The translations under genes and the position numbers were made by a program. From Oasisia sp. SBJ-2009 (Eukaryota > Annelida > Polychaeta > Sabellida > Siboglinidae): a stretch of 64,000 nt of DNA. Location: positions 41,002,770-41,066,769 of the forward strand of contig OZ024856.1 in NCBI GenBank assembly GCA_964017155.1, read 5' to 3'. Numbering within the stretch: position 1 is the stretch's first letter; each line of letters starts with the position of its first letter. Positions 35,757 to 49,743 of the stretch are shown piece by piece. A model generated the notes under the pieces. The model was given only the letters and a program-made list of their open reading frames with translations, had not been told where the DNA came from and ran no database searches.

Positions 35757-38700
35757 TGGTGTGTGTGTGTGTGTGTGTGTGTGCGTGTGTGTGTGGTGTG
35801 TGGTGTGTGTGGTGTGTGTGTGTGGTGTGTGTGTGTGGTGTGTGTGTGCGTGTGTGTGTGTGGTGTGTGTGTGTGCGGGTGTGGGTGAGGGTGTGTGTGT
35901 ACTTGTGTGCTTGTGTGCTTGTGTGATTGTGTGCTTGTGTGCTTGTGGGTGGTGTGCTTGTGTGTGGTGTGTGTGCATGTGTGCATATGTGTGTGCATGT
36001 ATATTATTATTAACTGGTTATTACACTTAAAAATATACTGGCAAAAACGTTCTATAAAACAGACTTACAGTACATAATAGATCATTTGCATATAAATAAA
36101 AACAGACAGATGAGACTGTGATATATGAAGTGGCGCAGGTGTTGACTACAAGTAGATACTTCGCCTTGTATTAATACTACATCATCACAACTACACAGTT
36201 ATTTATAAGTTTGCTAAAGCTAAAGAAGACCCCGTTTATTGACAATGTCTATGTGTGATGTTATGCATGAAAACTTAGTGACTAATAACTATGATTCTGT
36301 GACATATGTGCCTTAGAAAGACACCGTTGTGACACATCGGCCCACCCACCCCATCTAATATTGTTCACCTTCATAAACACGTGGGAATGTTTACGTCTAT
36401 ATATGTTGAACCAATAAATGGCAATGTTGCAGCTGACGTACATATGTGTCATATCTTATTGACGTATGGACACACGCATTTGGAGTAAACTGATCTACTT
36501 TAAACAGGTGTGACTGCCTATTAATACCTACTAATTGTACATTAATAAACACACAGATATCGTAACGTGTGTACGCCAACATTGTTAATGTAGTTGCATA
36601 TTCAACTTGCCTCGTCTCTATTTGCTAATGTACCTCCAATTTAAACCACTCAGATTACTATTCATATTTGACAAACTGGATTCAATCTCACAACGTAGGT
36701 TATTAGAACTAGTTATTTGCTATTCTAACCGAAGCAAAGCTAACCATATTTGCACAGAAAGAGTTCACACCTGCCACAGACGTTGCTCCAGACATATCAA
36801 CAATATTTTGTCTCTGGCAGAGCTGTCCATTTTACCCACAACCTGACGTCTCTGGGAAGCATTCAGCCATAAAGTAATTATATCACGGACCCTCGTTCAA
36901 TTACACCCATCGCAATCTACAGCCACATATGGATTTTTTAACTGCACGAGTGAACTGGAGCAATATGGATTACACAAAACTGCCCAAGCTTTCAAAATGT
37001 CTGCCTGCTACCATCACCTTAGGGCTATTATCAAGATATGCTATTACATAAAAACCCACTTCACAAAATTGTCATCGCTAAGTGACTGAAAAGTAAGTGC
37101 TGTTAGTTAAACTATATTATAAACAGTGATGGGCTTGTGCAGTGTATAGGCAATCTAAGTTAATGTGGAAACCTTTCAAAGTATGTCTTGAAATGGGTTA
37201 TGTTGGAAATATTATGTTCTACCAAACTACAGTTGAAAATCAATTCACAATAACTTTAGTATTACAGCCACCTGGTAAATAGGGTCAGCCTAGAAGAGCT
37301 CCAAGTAACTTCCTTATCCAGCCACACACTCCCAGTGCCAGGGGTCACCTAAACAGTGGCCTTAATAAATAATATGTTTTAATAGTGACTCTGATAAAGG
37401 GGTTGTGAAAGTAACTGACAGAAAATTGTAATATGTGCACTTTTGAGATGCCCCCCCCCCCCCACTGATGTATACCAAAGTACACATGCCACAATCTCAA
37501 AGGACCTCACTTGAACACTTGTGTCAGGTTGTAACGTACAGCCACCGTGTAGTTTAATTAATATAGTTTAATTAGTGTGTTTAGTTAGTATATGTTAAAA
37601 CATACAGCATAGAAGATTAATGGTCTGCTTGGGGAAGCTACCGATGAGTTACATCCTGTTATTATTCACCCTGCAGATAAGCCACTTTACATCCTGTATT
37701 AACCCCACATCTCATTTCCTGGTAGTAGACTCATACTGTTTTCACACAACACTTCCTAGTATTGAACATCATAATCCACTGTCCCCCACACATCCTGTAC
37801 CAGTCATATCCTCTTTGGATGGGGTATATATAGAGAGGGAGAATTGTTAGAGACTTCACTTTTCAATGTCACTTTCTATGCTAGCTATAAGCTACGCCAC
37901 TGTACACGATGACAATAAAATATTACTCTACGCTGTAGAGCGGACTTGGAGTTCTTCTGCGGGGCTGCCCTTGTTTAGTATGGTGAGCAGCACTTACCAT
38001 ACTAATTAGAGGGTAGCCATTACATATTGGCGAGCGCGTAACTCAGGATTTTTGTTGTTGTCATCATGACGTATTTCCATCCGACGGCCATGAATAAAAC
38101 CAGTTTGAGCGGTCTACGAGCGTATGCGCGGGGATTCCAATCGGCGACTGTCGCCATGACCGCAGATGCCGGTCGCCATCAAGATGCCTGAAGATGCGAA
38201 CCCTGCCACCTTGGATGCTGCCATCACATGGGTCAACCACTGCAGCTGGCGTCAGGATGCTGTGTCCCGTCTCGGGCTCGACGACCGCCCTGGAGATGGA
38301 CATTGGCTCAGTCCCCCGCCTGCTCCTCCACAGCCGTCGCTACTCAACGAGGCCATCACCCAGGTGCTGAGAGGACAGGAACGCTTGATGACCCAGTTGG
38401 CCAAACTCGACCTGGCCAACACTCGTCCACCACCCGGACACGGCCCCAGACCGCCACCTGCCCCGACAGAGTCGCATGCCAATGACACGGACAATGAAGG
38501 TACCTACTGCTGATTATCGTCCGATGACTCCAGATGATGGGTCGCCACCACCATCTGCAGCCACTCGTTCACGTCGATATAAGGTGAAAAACCGTTTTAA
38601 AAGGCCGGAATGGTTTGGGCCGGTTAAGTATAAGATTACCCAAAAACGTGCCCGACGGGAAGTAATTTCCCTAGTAATTGCAATGGACAATTGATTTGGT

Positions 38701-41700
38701 ATATTTGTTTTTAATGTCCGCCAGTTGGTAAGTTACAGCTTGCTATTTCATTGCTATGTGTTGGTATTTTATTGCTATGTAAGTAACTCGCATATATGCT
38801 ATGTTATCCACGGTTTAGTTGTGAGTGTCTCAGTGTTCTGGTTGCGGGTTGAGGTGATTGCGCAGGCACCGACCTGTTATATGCAAGACCACAGCTTAGG
38901 AGTTATGTTTTCATTCTCCGTAGTGAACGAGGCGTGGCAATTACAATTGACACCGTTGATGTTCTGGGCATATAGTTCTTGGTACTTCAATTGAAGGATT
39001 ATTTTGGTCTGCTTGCAGAGAAAAAAAAATAAAAATAGCTTCTTTTGACTTACAGTTTTCCTCACGTTCAATTGCTTTGTCTTCCAAATTCAAATAGTAC
39101 GTTTAAGTGCGTTAACTGTTAAATTTGTTACGTTGGAGGCTCTGACACACGATGTTACTGTATTACGGATGTTACTGTAGAAGACTAGAAGACTGTATGA
39201 TTCGTCCAGCGCGTACTAGCTGACAGCGGGGATGTAGCTTGTTTGAATTGTAGCTATGCTTAAATGTGCCTAGCAGAAGATTACTGGAATGTAGTCTGAA
39301 TTATACACGGGTTTAGTGTATACGGGAACTGGAAATTATACACGGGTTTAGTGTATGCGGAACTAGAATTTATACACGGGTGTTGTGTATACGTGTATGT
39401 CTAGATTTCCCACTAGACAGGTGTTTATTGGCTGGGCGAAAGTGCGCACTTCGCCGGGTTCACCGGCCAGTCTAGATTGGAATCAGCATGCCACGGACTG
39501 GACATAGAGAGTTTTCTGCGGAACAGAGATGGTGGTTACAAAGATGTATTTGTTAGCTGTGTAAACTTCATTAATGATATACTGTTATATTGTTTGATAT
39601 ACTGTTTTTCTTACACCTTCTTTTCATGTATTGTACAGCATGATGCTGGAATTGTTTGTTGTAACACGCCATTAGGTTCAGCTAATTGCTTGTGGTATAT
39701 ATTTCAATTGTATGTTAGTATTAACATTGTTTTCATGTACTTGCCAATTCTAGCGCGTTGCCATTGTTACAGCATGCATGTCTGTACTTATTATTTTAGG
39801 TAGTTGGTTATTATGTTTACACGGTGGTGTACGTTATCTTCATTTTTTTTAGAGAACACAGAGTGTTCTCTGGAAAACGCCGAAGGTATGTAACGTACAG
39901 CCACCGTGTAGTTTAATTAATATAGTTTAATTAGTGTGTTTAGTTAGTATATGTTAAAACATACAGCATAGAAGATTAATGGTCTGCTTGGGGAAGCTAC
40001 CGATGAGTTACATCCTGTTATTATTCACCCTGCAGATAAGCCACTTTACATCCTGTATTAACCCCACATCTCATTTCCTGGTAGTAGACTCATACTGTTT
40101 TCACACAACACTTCCTAGTATTGAACATCATAATCCACTGTCCCCCACACATCCTGTACCAGTCATATCCTCTTTGGATGGGGTATATATAGAGAGGGAG
40201 AATTGTTAGAGACTTCACTTTTCAATGTCACTTTCTATGCTAGCTATAAGCTACGCCACTGTACACGATGACAATAAAATATTACTCTACGCTGTAGAGC
40301 GGACTTGGAGTTCTTCTGCGGGGCTGCCCTTGTTTAGTATGGTGAGCAGCACTTACCATACTAATTAGAGGGTAGCCATTACAAGGTGATGGCAGACCAC
40401 TGCTGGTCATAAATCAGGGTCAATGACCTTTTCAGGTCTGACTTCAGAAAATGTTTCGCAAAACTGTCTAACTGAAACATCCAACTAGAATGTGTGCAAC
40501 TACCTGTAAAAAGAGTTCCATCTATTTGACCTTCAAAGCAAAGTGGTTATTAACTTCTGAATTCTGAAGGGAATGTTGCGTACCATTTTCTGTGGTCAGA
40601 TTCAAAATGATGCATGATCACACGTTAAAAAGATGTACAGCTTTATAAGAAACATTTTGGTTAATAAGAGGTTCATTAACTGGGCTAATTAAAAACAACA
40701 CAGCCATTTAGCAACCATACAATTAGTACAAGTTGTACTAATTGTTTTTAGTTCAAGAAAAATTAATTGGACATTACAGAATCAGCTTGTAAGGTGTGCA
40801 TTTCTGCCAAAGTCAAAACATTAAATAGGAGGTGACCTAGACAGCTGTTTTAGCTACCCGGTAATTTGCAACAAACCTCATCAAACCCCTTGCAGTTATA
40901 AGGGTAGGATGTGTATTTAATGGAAAACTTTCTTTGCAAACACAGTGAACAAAGTTTCGCTATGAGAAGGAGTGTCTTATTTCGGCCAGGTAAACACACC
41001 GGAATGTGACCCACTACAGTGAAAATTCCCAGGACCAAAAAAACTTATTGTCTTGGCAATTTCCTTGTTGACTAAGATGTCCAGTCACGGTTGACCCGAC
41101 TAGATACATTGAGTAATTACGGTCACGTTAGTAAACACCTGCATCTCTGTTTACTACCCGCCAAGGTCATGTAATGTAATGTGGCTATTCTACGGCTGTC
41201 ATTTACACACGTGAACCAAACTTATCACCTGAGCCGAGCAGGTGTGCCCACCTGGACTCGAATACATCTTGGGTCTACCTGCACGGGAAAGTTGTGCATT
41301 TACTAAGGACTCGAGCTAGACGACTTATATCCGTAGATAATGGATTAGGAGCAGGCACAAATCAATATTGTGGACAGGTAAAAATGGATCTTGTTTACCA
41401 GTGGTGGAGATCAAAGCCACAGGAGTTGTTTGACTCACATTATATGCACTTTTTATTGAGCCTAATTTTAGTGGTAATACTACACAAGTGGTTCTCAGTG
41501 ACATTGCTGGATGGCAGACGGTTTCTGAGTGCTTGTTTTTATGCACCTGCAATTATTCGGTTGTTGATCTCGGAGGACTCGGAGGTACAAAATTACTGTT
41601 GCATGTTGTTTTATGCAGCTGCAAGTGTGTTTTGTGAGTGCAATTTTGTGGAAATATACTGAAGTTAATGCAAATATATACCTGTATTTAACACATCGAA

Positions 41701-44700
41701 TTAGTTAACACGACTTCTACCTGTGCAGTACATCCGCTACTGTCACATATATAGAAACATTTGTATGTGAGTGAGTGAGTGAGTGAGTGAGTGAGTGAGT
41801 GAGTGAGTGAAGTGTCTGTGTGTGTATGCATACTTGCATATATATCGATGTGTGTATGTGTAGACGTAAGACCACCAAAATGTGCACGTCCGCCATTACC
41901 CGACCGCAGAGTACCTTATAAAAGCAGCATTATGCACGTTGTCTGGATTTCTGTGAGCACATATGTAGTGTGGAGTGATTATAAATGACGTTTTTGTGCA
42001 GCGTGACATCAGAGCTGTCAAATTACGACAGCTGTCATTCGGTGCATTTCTGCGTATTAATACATTTGTCATTTTGCTTGGTGATGTAATCAGGGGCAAT
42101 CCGTGGGTGGCTCAAGCAGAAATGGAGGGGTGTAAGGTTTGAATGAACTTTGTGGGAGCCTGAGGTATTAAAAGTTCACGAATTTTCCACTGAACCTCTG
42201 CCTGTGGAGGGTAAACATGCTGTGAAATTGTCAATAAGAGAGCTGATCAAGATTAATAGGAAATGAAGGAAACGTTATAATGGTCGCCTATGGAAAATGC
42301 AAATGTGGTCTTAGGCCTAATTGAAAAACGGCCGTTTTGACATAAGAGGCACGAAAACGTAGTTTAAGCGATGCGTGAGGTTGTTGTTTTGCTTCATTTG
42401 ATGTTGCTAGTTACTGTAATACAATGGAGTCATTATTTACTGATAATGCTCCATCTAGGAGAGTTATTAAAAGTAATTAGCAAGCTAGTTACCGCGTGAT
42501 ATGCAAGGAAAATACACTGATAATATTGGTTATGTGGAAGTTACACGCTGCATTTTACACACCATGCGTAATATCCTATAATGAAGACAGCATGAGTTTG
42601 TGCTTCAAATGTCCCTGTTCAAGAGCGTGAATAATTTGTTTCGTATTTAAAAAAATGCGCCACATTAACGACATATTTCCAGTACGATGAGTTTAGCTGC
42701 TATTACATTACTTATACTGTGTATGCGACATCTACAAATGCGTGTTTCTTAATAACAAATACTAAAATGAACATCCGATAGCTTCCTATTTGTTAATCCT
42801 AATTATGTGATGCTTGCTTGTGTCGTATTTAGAACACAAAATAAGCATCAACGGGCGAGCAAAGGACATTTGATTACACCCCCACCCCTTAAACGCAGCC
42901 TCTATTTTAGTCAATTGTTGGTCGCCGAATGAAGCGGATTGTTCACGCGCGTCTAAAAATGTACTATCTTTCACCTGCTCATTTTAGCGACATATAAACC
43001 CTAACTGAAACACCGAACAGAATTGAGAATATATTTAAATATACCCCAGATGTGACTGAGAATAAGAAAGCAGCGCATTTTATCCAAGTATGCCCCGACT
43101 GCCGTAATCCGATTAGGTTCATTGATGCTCATACAAACTAAAATTAGGCACCTAACAGAAGTGTAAGTATGTTGAAATTGTCTACAAGAACTGACACACC
43201 GTCCCTGTCGACAGTCTTGCACTTTTTAGCTGTAACATAACCGAATTATACAGATATTTGCGTATGACATGTCAGCTTAAACTAATCACATACATAGGTG
43301 ATATATAGTCTGATAAGAAACTATATAAATCACTGGTAATTTGTATGTTCTATCCGAATTGTCAACATCTAAGATGCTCTTTAATGCACTAAAAGCAATG
43401 TGGATATGTTTTAGTAACAACATTATTACCACAGTGAATGCGTTTACAGCGATCAAGTTGCGGCAGAGGGTGGCGCAACTGTCTATTCAACATTTGCCAC
43501 GTGTCTATGGTGTCACTGGCCAACATGTTTTTCTGACAGTAACTAATCTACCAGCTGTATCTGATGTGTTCAATAGTGTATGCACACCAGCGAAATAATG
43601 TGTGGCATAATAAACGACGTGTGATGGTTATGGAAGTGTCTCTGTCTAATATAATGGGTTGCGCCCGAGTAAAGTGCGGCTTATTGCAAGGGGGGGTAGG
43701 GTGATAATTTGTTTGACGCAAGAGATACGTTCTACTGTGTATCACGAATATGCTTCCATCATGTAACGTGTATATTCCTGAATGTATGTCCGACATTTCA
43801 GCGTTCTACATACAATTTAATTGAAATTACCATCGAAAGACGCTGCCTGGCCTCTCAATACTGCGAAAATTTATGAGAAACTGGCCTGTGATTCTGAGCC
43901 CTCCTGGGGGCGCATATATACGACGCACAGTTCATAATTGCATCATACAATTAAGCAAAGTTGGTGAGCATTATGATATACAGAAATTCGTGAAATTTAG
44001 CATTTTGCGTGTCCGAAAAAATGCTGTTCAAAAATATGATTTTTGCATTTTTATGGTGAAATTTACAACATTAAAAAAAAAAATTGTCAAAAAATATATA
44101 TCTTCAATATTCTCTATATGTTACTGTCAGATCGTTAAGAGACTGTGGTGGACTGTTTGTTGTGTACAGTGCCATTAGTTTCAGGCAAACGTCTGATCTA
44201 TTATCGGTTTCTGAATAAACGTGTTTCAACCCACGCACGGTGCTATTTATCTGGGAGGGGTGCAACTTTTGAAGACGCATATTATAATTATTATCGAGAT
44301 GGTGTCAATTTCCCTAGACAGTTAATCTAGCTATATGTCATTCTTGATGTATGACTAATTTTTGTGAACTTTTGACGTTTTCGGCCAATCTATTTGACGT
44401 AAGACCACCAAAATGTGCACGTCCGCCATTACCCGACCGCAGAGTACCTTATAAAAGCAGCATTATGCACGTTGTCTGGATTTCTGTGAGCACATATGTA
44501 GTGTGGAGTGATTATAAATGACGTTTTTGTGCAGCGTGACATCAGAGCTGTCAAATTACGACAGCTGTCATTCGGTGCATTTCTGCGTATTAATACATTT
44601 GTCATTTTGCTTGGTGATGTCATCAGGGGCAATCCGTGGGTGGCTCAAGCAGAAATGGAGGGGTGTAAGGTTTGAATGAACTTTGTGGGAGCCTGAGGTA

Positions 44701-45495
44701 TTAAAAGTTCACGAATTTTCCACTGAACCTCTGCCTGTGGAGGGTAAACATGCTGTGAAATTGTCAATAAGAGAGCTGATCAAGATTAATAGGAAATGAA
44801 GGAAACGTTATAATGGTCGCCTATGGAAAATGCAAATGTGGTCTTAGGCCTGTATATGTGTGTGGCACCATGCACAAGTATATATGTGTGTATGTCTCCA
44901 TGTGTGTTTTTATTAGGTGAACCCTATTGGGATTAAAACAACACCCTGAGGATTTACCTGGATTCGGAAAGTACCCTCAGTCCCCTAACCCACCCACCCG
45001 AACACCCACATACCTCCAAACATTACTCCAGTTCACATAAACCATAAGTAAATACACTAATGTCATCTGGCCACAAAATTAGTCACCATGGAAAATAACC
45101 CAGATTTGAGCAGTGGAAAACCCACTCTGTAGACGCAGCCAGTGACATCACCTGTGACAACATCACATGACAGTGGCTATTTATAGCCATGACACTGGCC
45201 AGGTCACGGTGCCCTGATATTGTCCATTGACGTCACGGTTGACTGCACACAATTGCCTTTCTACTGATTTGGTATTTGCTCACTAAATACAGTGTTAAAT
45301 GGATCTTAGTATATGACACAAATGCCTGGCAGCTGTGTGTAGAGCCATGCCAGGCTGTGCAACCCCTGCTGCCACCAACTGGCCCTAGATCAATGGGATT
45401 ACATGTACACTGTCACGCCCACTCTCACACTGTACCTAAAATTTCCCTTAATTTACAGGATCTAGGCCACTACTGAATATTTTATATTATATAGA

Positions 45496-45545
<50 letters not shown>

Positions 45546-48500
45546 GTGCGTGTGTGCGTGTGTGCGTGTGTGCGTGTGTGCGTGCGTGTGCGTGTGTGTG
45601 TACTGTGTACAGGAGTATATCTGTATAAATATGCTTACTATTAAAACATGTAAGTTCTTATATAGTGAAGTATCCATTTTAGAGCACTGAGATTATACCC
45701 TTCAAAACAGTTACTGCCTACTCTTATTTTGGAAATAAACACAGTTATTGCAAAAAGTTTAGTTAGCATTCACAGTTATACTTGAAAATCTCCCAGTCAC
45801 ACATTCTGTACAGTATTTTTATACTTGTTATTCCAAACGTTATAATATCAACCTCTGTGGTTTCAAACTGAACACACATCACTGGAATGTGCTGTTCCAA
45901 TTTAAGACCCAGAAACACTAACTGTCCATGTCACACCAGGCCCTATCTGTAGCCCTGGCCTATCGCCACATAGTTTTTGTCTGCCCTAGTTTTCTGGGCC
46001 TGCTGCGAACACTCCTGATAGACCCAACTGGGCCAATATTACTCCAGACTGACAGTTCTGGCCTCCCATTTCACGTTTCTCTACAGCAAAGCGATCAATG
46101 ACACGAGTAGAGTTATTTTCTGCTCTGAGGGTTTGGTTGCACAACCTTGTCGTCTCTCAGGGTGTATGTTCTGTTTTTGCTACAATACTGGGATCAGTTA
46201 TTTCTTAATTATGGTGACCAGATATTTCGAATGTAGTAACTTTCTATGTTATTCATGCAACATCATCAAGCAACAAATCAGTTACACATGCTGCAAGCCA
46301 CAGAGACTGTCGCATGAATTACATAACACTGAACAGAAAAGATGGACTTTTTATACACGGGCCATGGGAAACTACCTCAAAACTGTGCTGTATACACAGT
46401 TTCGAATCCAATTAGTAAATAATGACACACGCTAGACAACTGATGACATTCGAGGGATTCGGATCTAGCCAACAATTCATCAGTTGGCGGCAGAGATGCA
46501 CGAAATATGTTATCATGGCCAGAAATGTTAGCTCTTTTGTATAGCTAATAATTTATAATGATGTTTTTTATTAAAAAACTAGTTCAATATTGATCACGGT
46601 TCCCACGGCTGACGTCAATGGCCATATGCCTGAATAATGTATATAAGCGGATCAGTTACAGTACAGCAATGAACAAGGATATTTTCCCACAATGCCACAC
46701 TGCAATGTAATTAGAAATTTCACGTATGGGTGACGTGCCTATCGACTTTGTACTTTTGTAGTTCAGGAGAAGTTTACACTCACTAACAAACTCCAACTGG
46801 AAAAATGTACAACTGTATCTAAGAGTGCATAATCCGATCCAGTGGTGTTCTTTCTTCCCAGGAGAGTTGGGTGTATAGGGTGGTGTGGATATCTGTGTTC
46901 AACATCCGTTTCATTTGGTGACACAGATTTGTGTTTATGTGACCCTTCTGCACGGGGGTGGGGGGATGATATTGTGGTGTCAAGGCAGAGTTGGTGGATT
47001 TAGACTGGCAAGGAATTGGCGGAATAAAGATGTCGGAATGAAGACTTTGAAAGACAGAACAGATGCAGAGGATGAATGAATGTTGACCAAGAAACATGAT
47101 GGTTGATGGCCCTCTCCCACCCTGAAGACACCTGGCATCAATCTTAGTATCAATCCATCAAACCTTACTCCTCAACCCACTCTAAGCCTGATTCTTGCAC
47201 CCCAAACCGACAGAAGGGCCTTTGTATGGGGAGGCGGAGAGGTAGAATGACGCTGACGTTGGGGGGACCAGCCCAAGGGGACATTGCACTGCCCTGCACA
47301 TGACCAACCTGAAAGAGGAAGACAATAGACTAGAAGGGATGACTACAGACCTTGGCACGAGCTTCCCTTGTCGCCTCAGCCTCCGCAGCCATGGCTCGCT
47401 GCATCTGCACTGGCAGACGGACGTCCTTCCTGCAAGCAACAGACAGACACATTAGTGGGCTGACTTTGGGGCTGTGTAAGTGAAGTTCCTCCCAGGCGTC
47501 CTTCCTCAATACACAGACATATACCGGTACATAAAATATATCAATGCTAACTTTGGGGGCATTATAAATGCATCACCTCCTAGGAACTGACACTCATGTA
47601 CTTTGTTCTACATTCATCGCTTCTTTCTTGTTTCTGACCTACCAACTTCCGATGTATTTCAACAACAACAAATTTTTGTCTGCATTAATACTGATTTTTT
47701 AACACTTTGAGTGCCAAAATGTGACAATTAATTAGTCTAACAGAAACGGGAAAAACTACCCGGTACTTACAGTTCAACACGTTCCACCTTCACTCCCCAT
47801 GGGTCCGTTCCTTCATCGAGAGTTTTCTGGAAAGATAAGATCATATCCCAGTTGATGTGTGGGACACAGAAGCAACTATTCAAATACACAAAACTACTCA
47901 GCTGCTTGTGTGACTGGGGGCGGGTCATTACACTGGTAATTTGGTATTCCCGGACACTGTTTATCTGGCTTCAAATTGGGGGCTGGAATTTGGGTTGCCC
48001 TCACGACGAGTTCAAGCGAGCTTACTCCCAAACTTTGTGTAACGGATCAGCCAGGGGTAATTTTGCATGGCAAACAGAGAGGATGCACATACCTGCATAC
48101 GATGGCTGATCTGGTCGCGATCGGTGAGGATCTCTGTCAGCGTGCACATTCCGAGGAAGTTACGCAGGGTGGTTTGGGAGAGAAGCCGGGTTGAGTTGGA
48201 CGCGTCCTCAATGTTACACACGGACATCATCGGGTTCTGGATGCGGTAGTAGACCACAGCGTCCACGGACACCGTCACAGAGTCCCGGGTCAGGATCTGT
48301 CAACGCAAACATGTGATCTCTATTGAGCAACAGAGGGTTTACACAGGGACAAGATTACTTGGCTGTCTGATGGGCTGGGTTCGTTGTGAAGAGGTGGACA
48401 TGTTGGGAGGAAAACACAACCTGATATATTATACAGACTCATGCTGTTATTTGCATGTCTATTCTGCTGTACATACTAATATGTATCGTGTTTGTACTTT

Positions 48501-48589
48501 TGCACATTTTAAATTAATCTATATGTATGTATATAAATATATATATATATATGTAGATATATATATGGGGTATATATACATATACATAC

Positions 48590-48648
<59 letters not shown>

Positions 48649-48663
48649 GATATATATATGGGG

Positions 48664-48694
<31 letters not shown>

Positions 48695-48737
48695 ATATAT
48701 ATGTAGATATATATATGGGGTATATATATATATATAT

Positions 48738-48802
<65 letters not shown>

Positions 48803-49692
48803 AAATTTTAATAAATATGTGGTCTTGTACAGAAGCAGTATCTGCCTAGACAATATGCCCATGACGCTCCAATATCAGAATAACTGCCCTGGCTGCAGGC
48901 GACACAGTGTGTGCCTGGCCTCATAGATCCACACGAGTCCACCACAGATCTGTCTCTGTCTTTACCTGAGTTGGACATTGTCCTTGGGACAGACACATGA
49001 CAGAAGTGACAAACTCTATCTAACGCTACTGCTCAAAGAATCCTGGGCAGGCCTGTACCCTACAACCTTTATCTCATGCAATATTATGAATTTATGTTGT
49101 ATGTTTTGACATTTTAAATTACATGACATTATGTACATAAATACCTATACAACACATATCATGAATCACTACTCATTACATGTGACACCTTTAAAGTGAT
49201 CTGTTAGGTAATTTCTACGGTTAGCCAAATGCCAAAGTTTATTACAGACACAGCCTATTAATACATCCCCCATGAGCTTAAAATGCAGACTCCTGCATTA
49301 GCAAATTAAAACATGTCAGCTGTACAGTAGATTGCTGTGTACACACTTTCAAAATGTCAACACAATGTCATGTTAATAAATTATCCGCTTTCATTTCGTC
49401 GGGTGACTTCGTTTAGAATAATTAATTTCTCCATTACCAGTTTGTGGTAAATGTGTCTCCAGACTATACGTGTGACGGCTATTCCTAAACTGTGTGTTTC
49501 ATTCCTGTATACCTCTCCACCACACTGTCCTTATTTGCACTGTTTCATGTCTCAATACAAGTAATTAAGTAGAATTATGCAAGCTTAACTGCAGCCATAT
49601 CCAGATGACGGATAACATCGTAATCTATCTTACTAATTGCTCTATGGCACACTTTCATATCAGAATCAACTCAACTCTCCCAGTTACCCCAA

Positions 49693-49743
<51 letters not shown>

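Larger units (their letters stand above)
37530..40383 (+). mobile_element. Non-autonomous LTR retrotransposon (2,854 bp)
   Basis: Two 495-bp LTRs that look identical by eye enclose 1,864 bp. The element begins TGTAACG and ends CATTACA (TG...CA with short inverted ends) and is flanked by a 4-bp duplication AGGT (37,526-37,529 and 40,384-40,387), as in many Ty3/gypsy elements. No protease, reverse transcriptase, RNase H or integrase core is visible, so it depends on a helper. It lies in stomatin intron 7, antisense to that gene. LTR identity indicates a recent insertion. Confidence 0.92.

Noticed and set aside
41294..41662. 122-codon + frame in stomatin intron 7
   Set aside because: No recognised motif, no signals, and similar-length frames occur by chance in this DNA.
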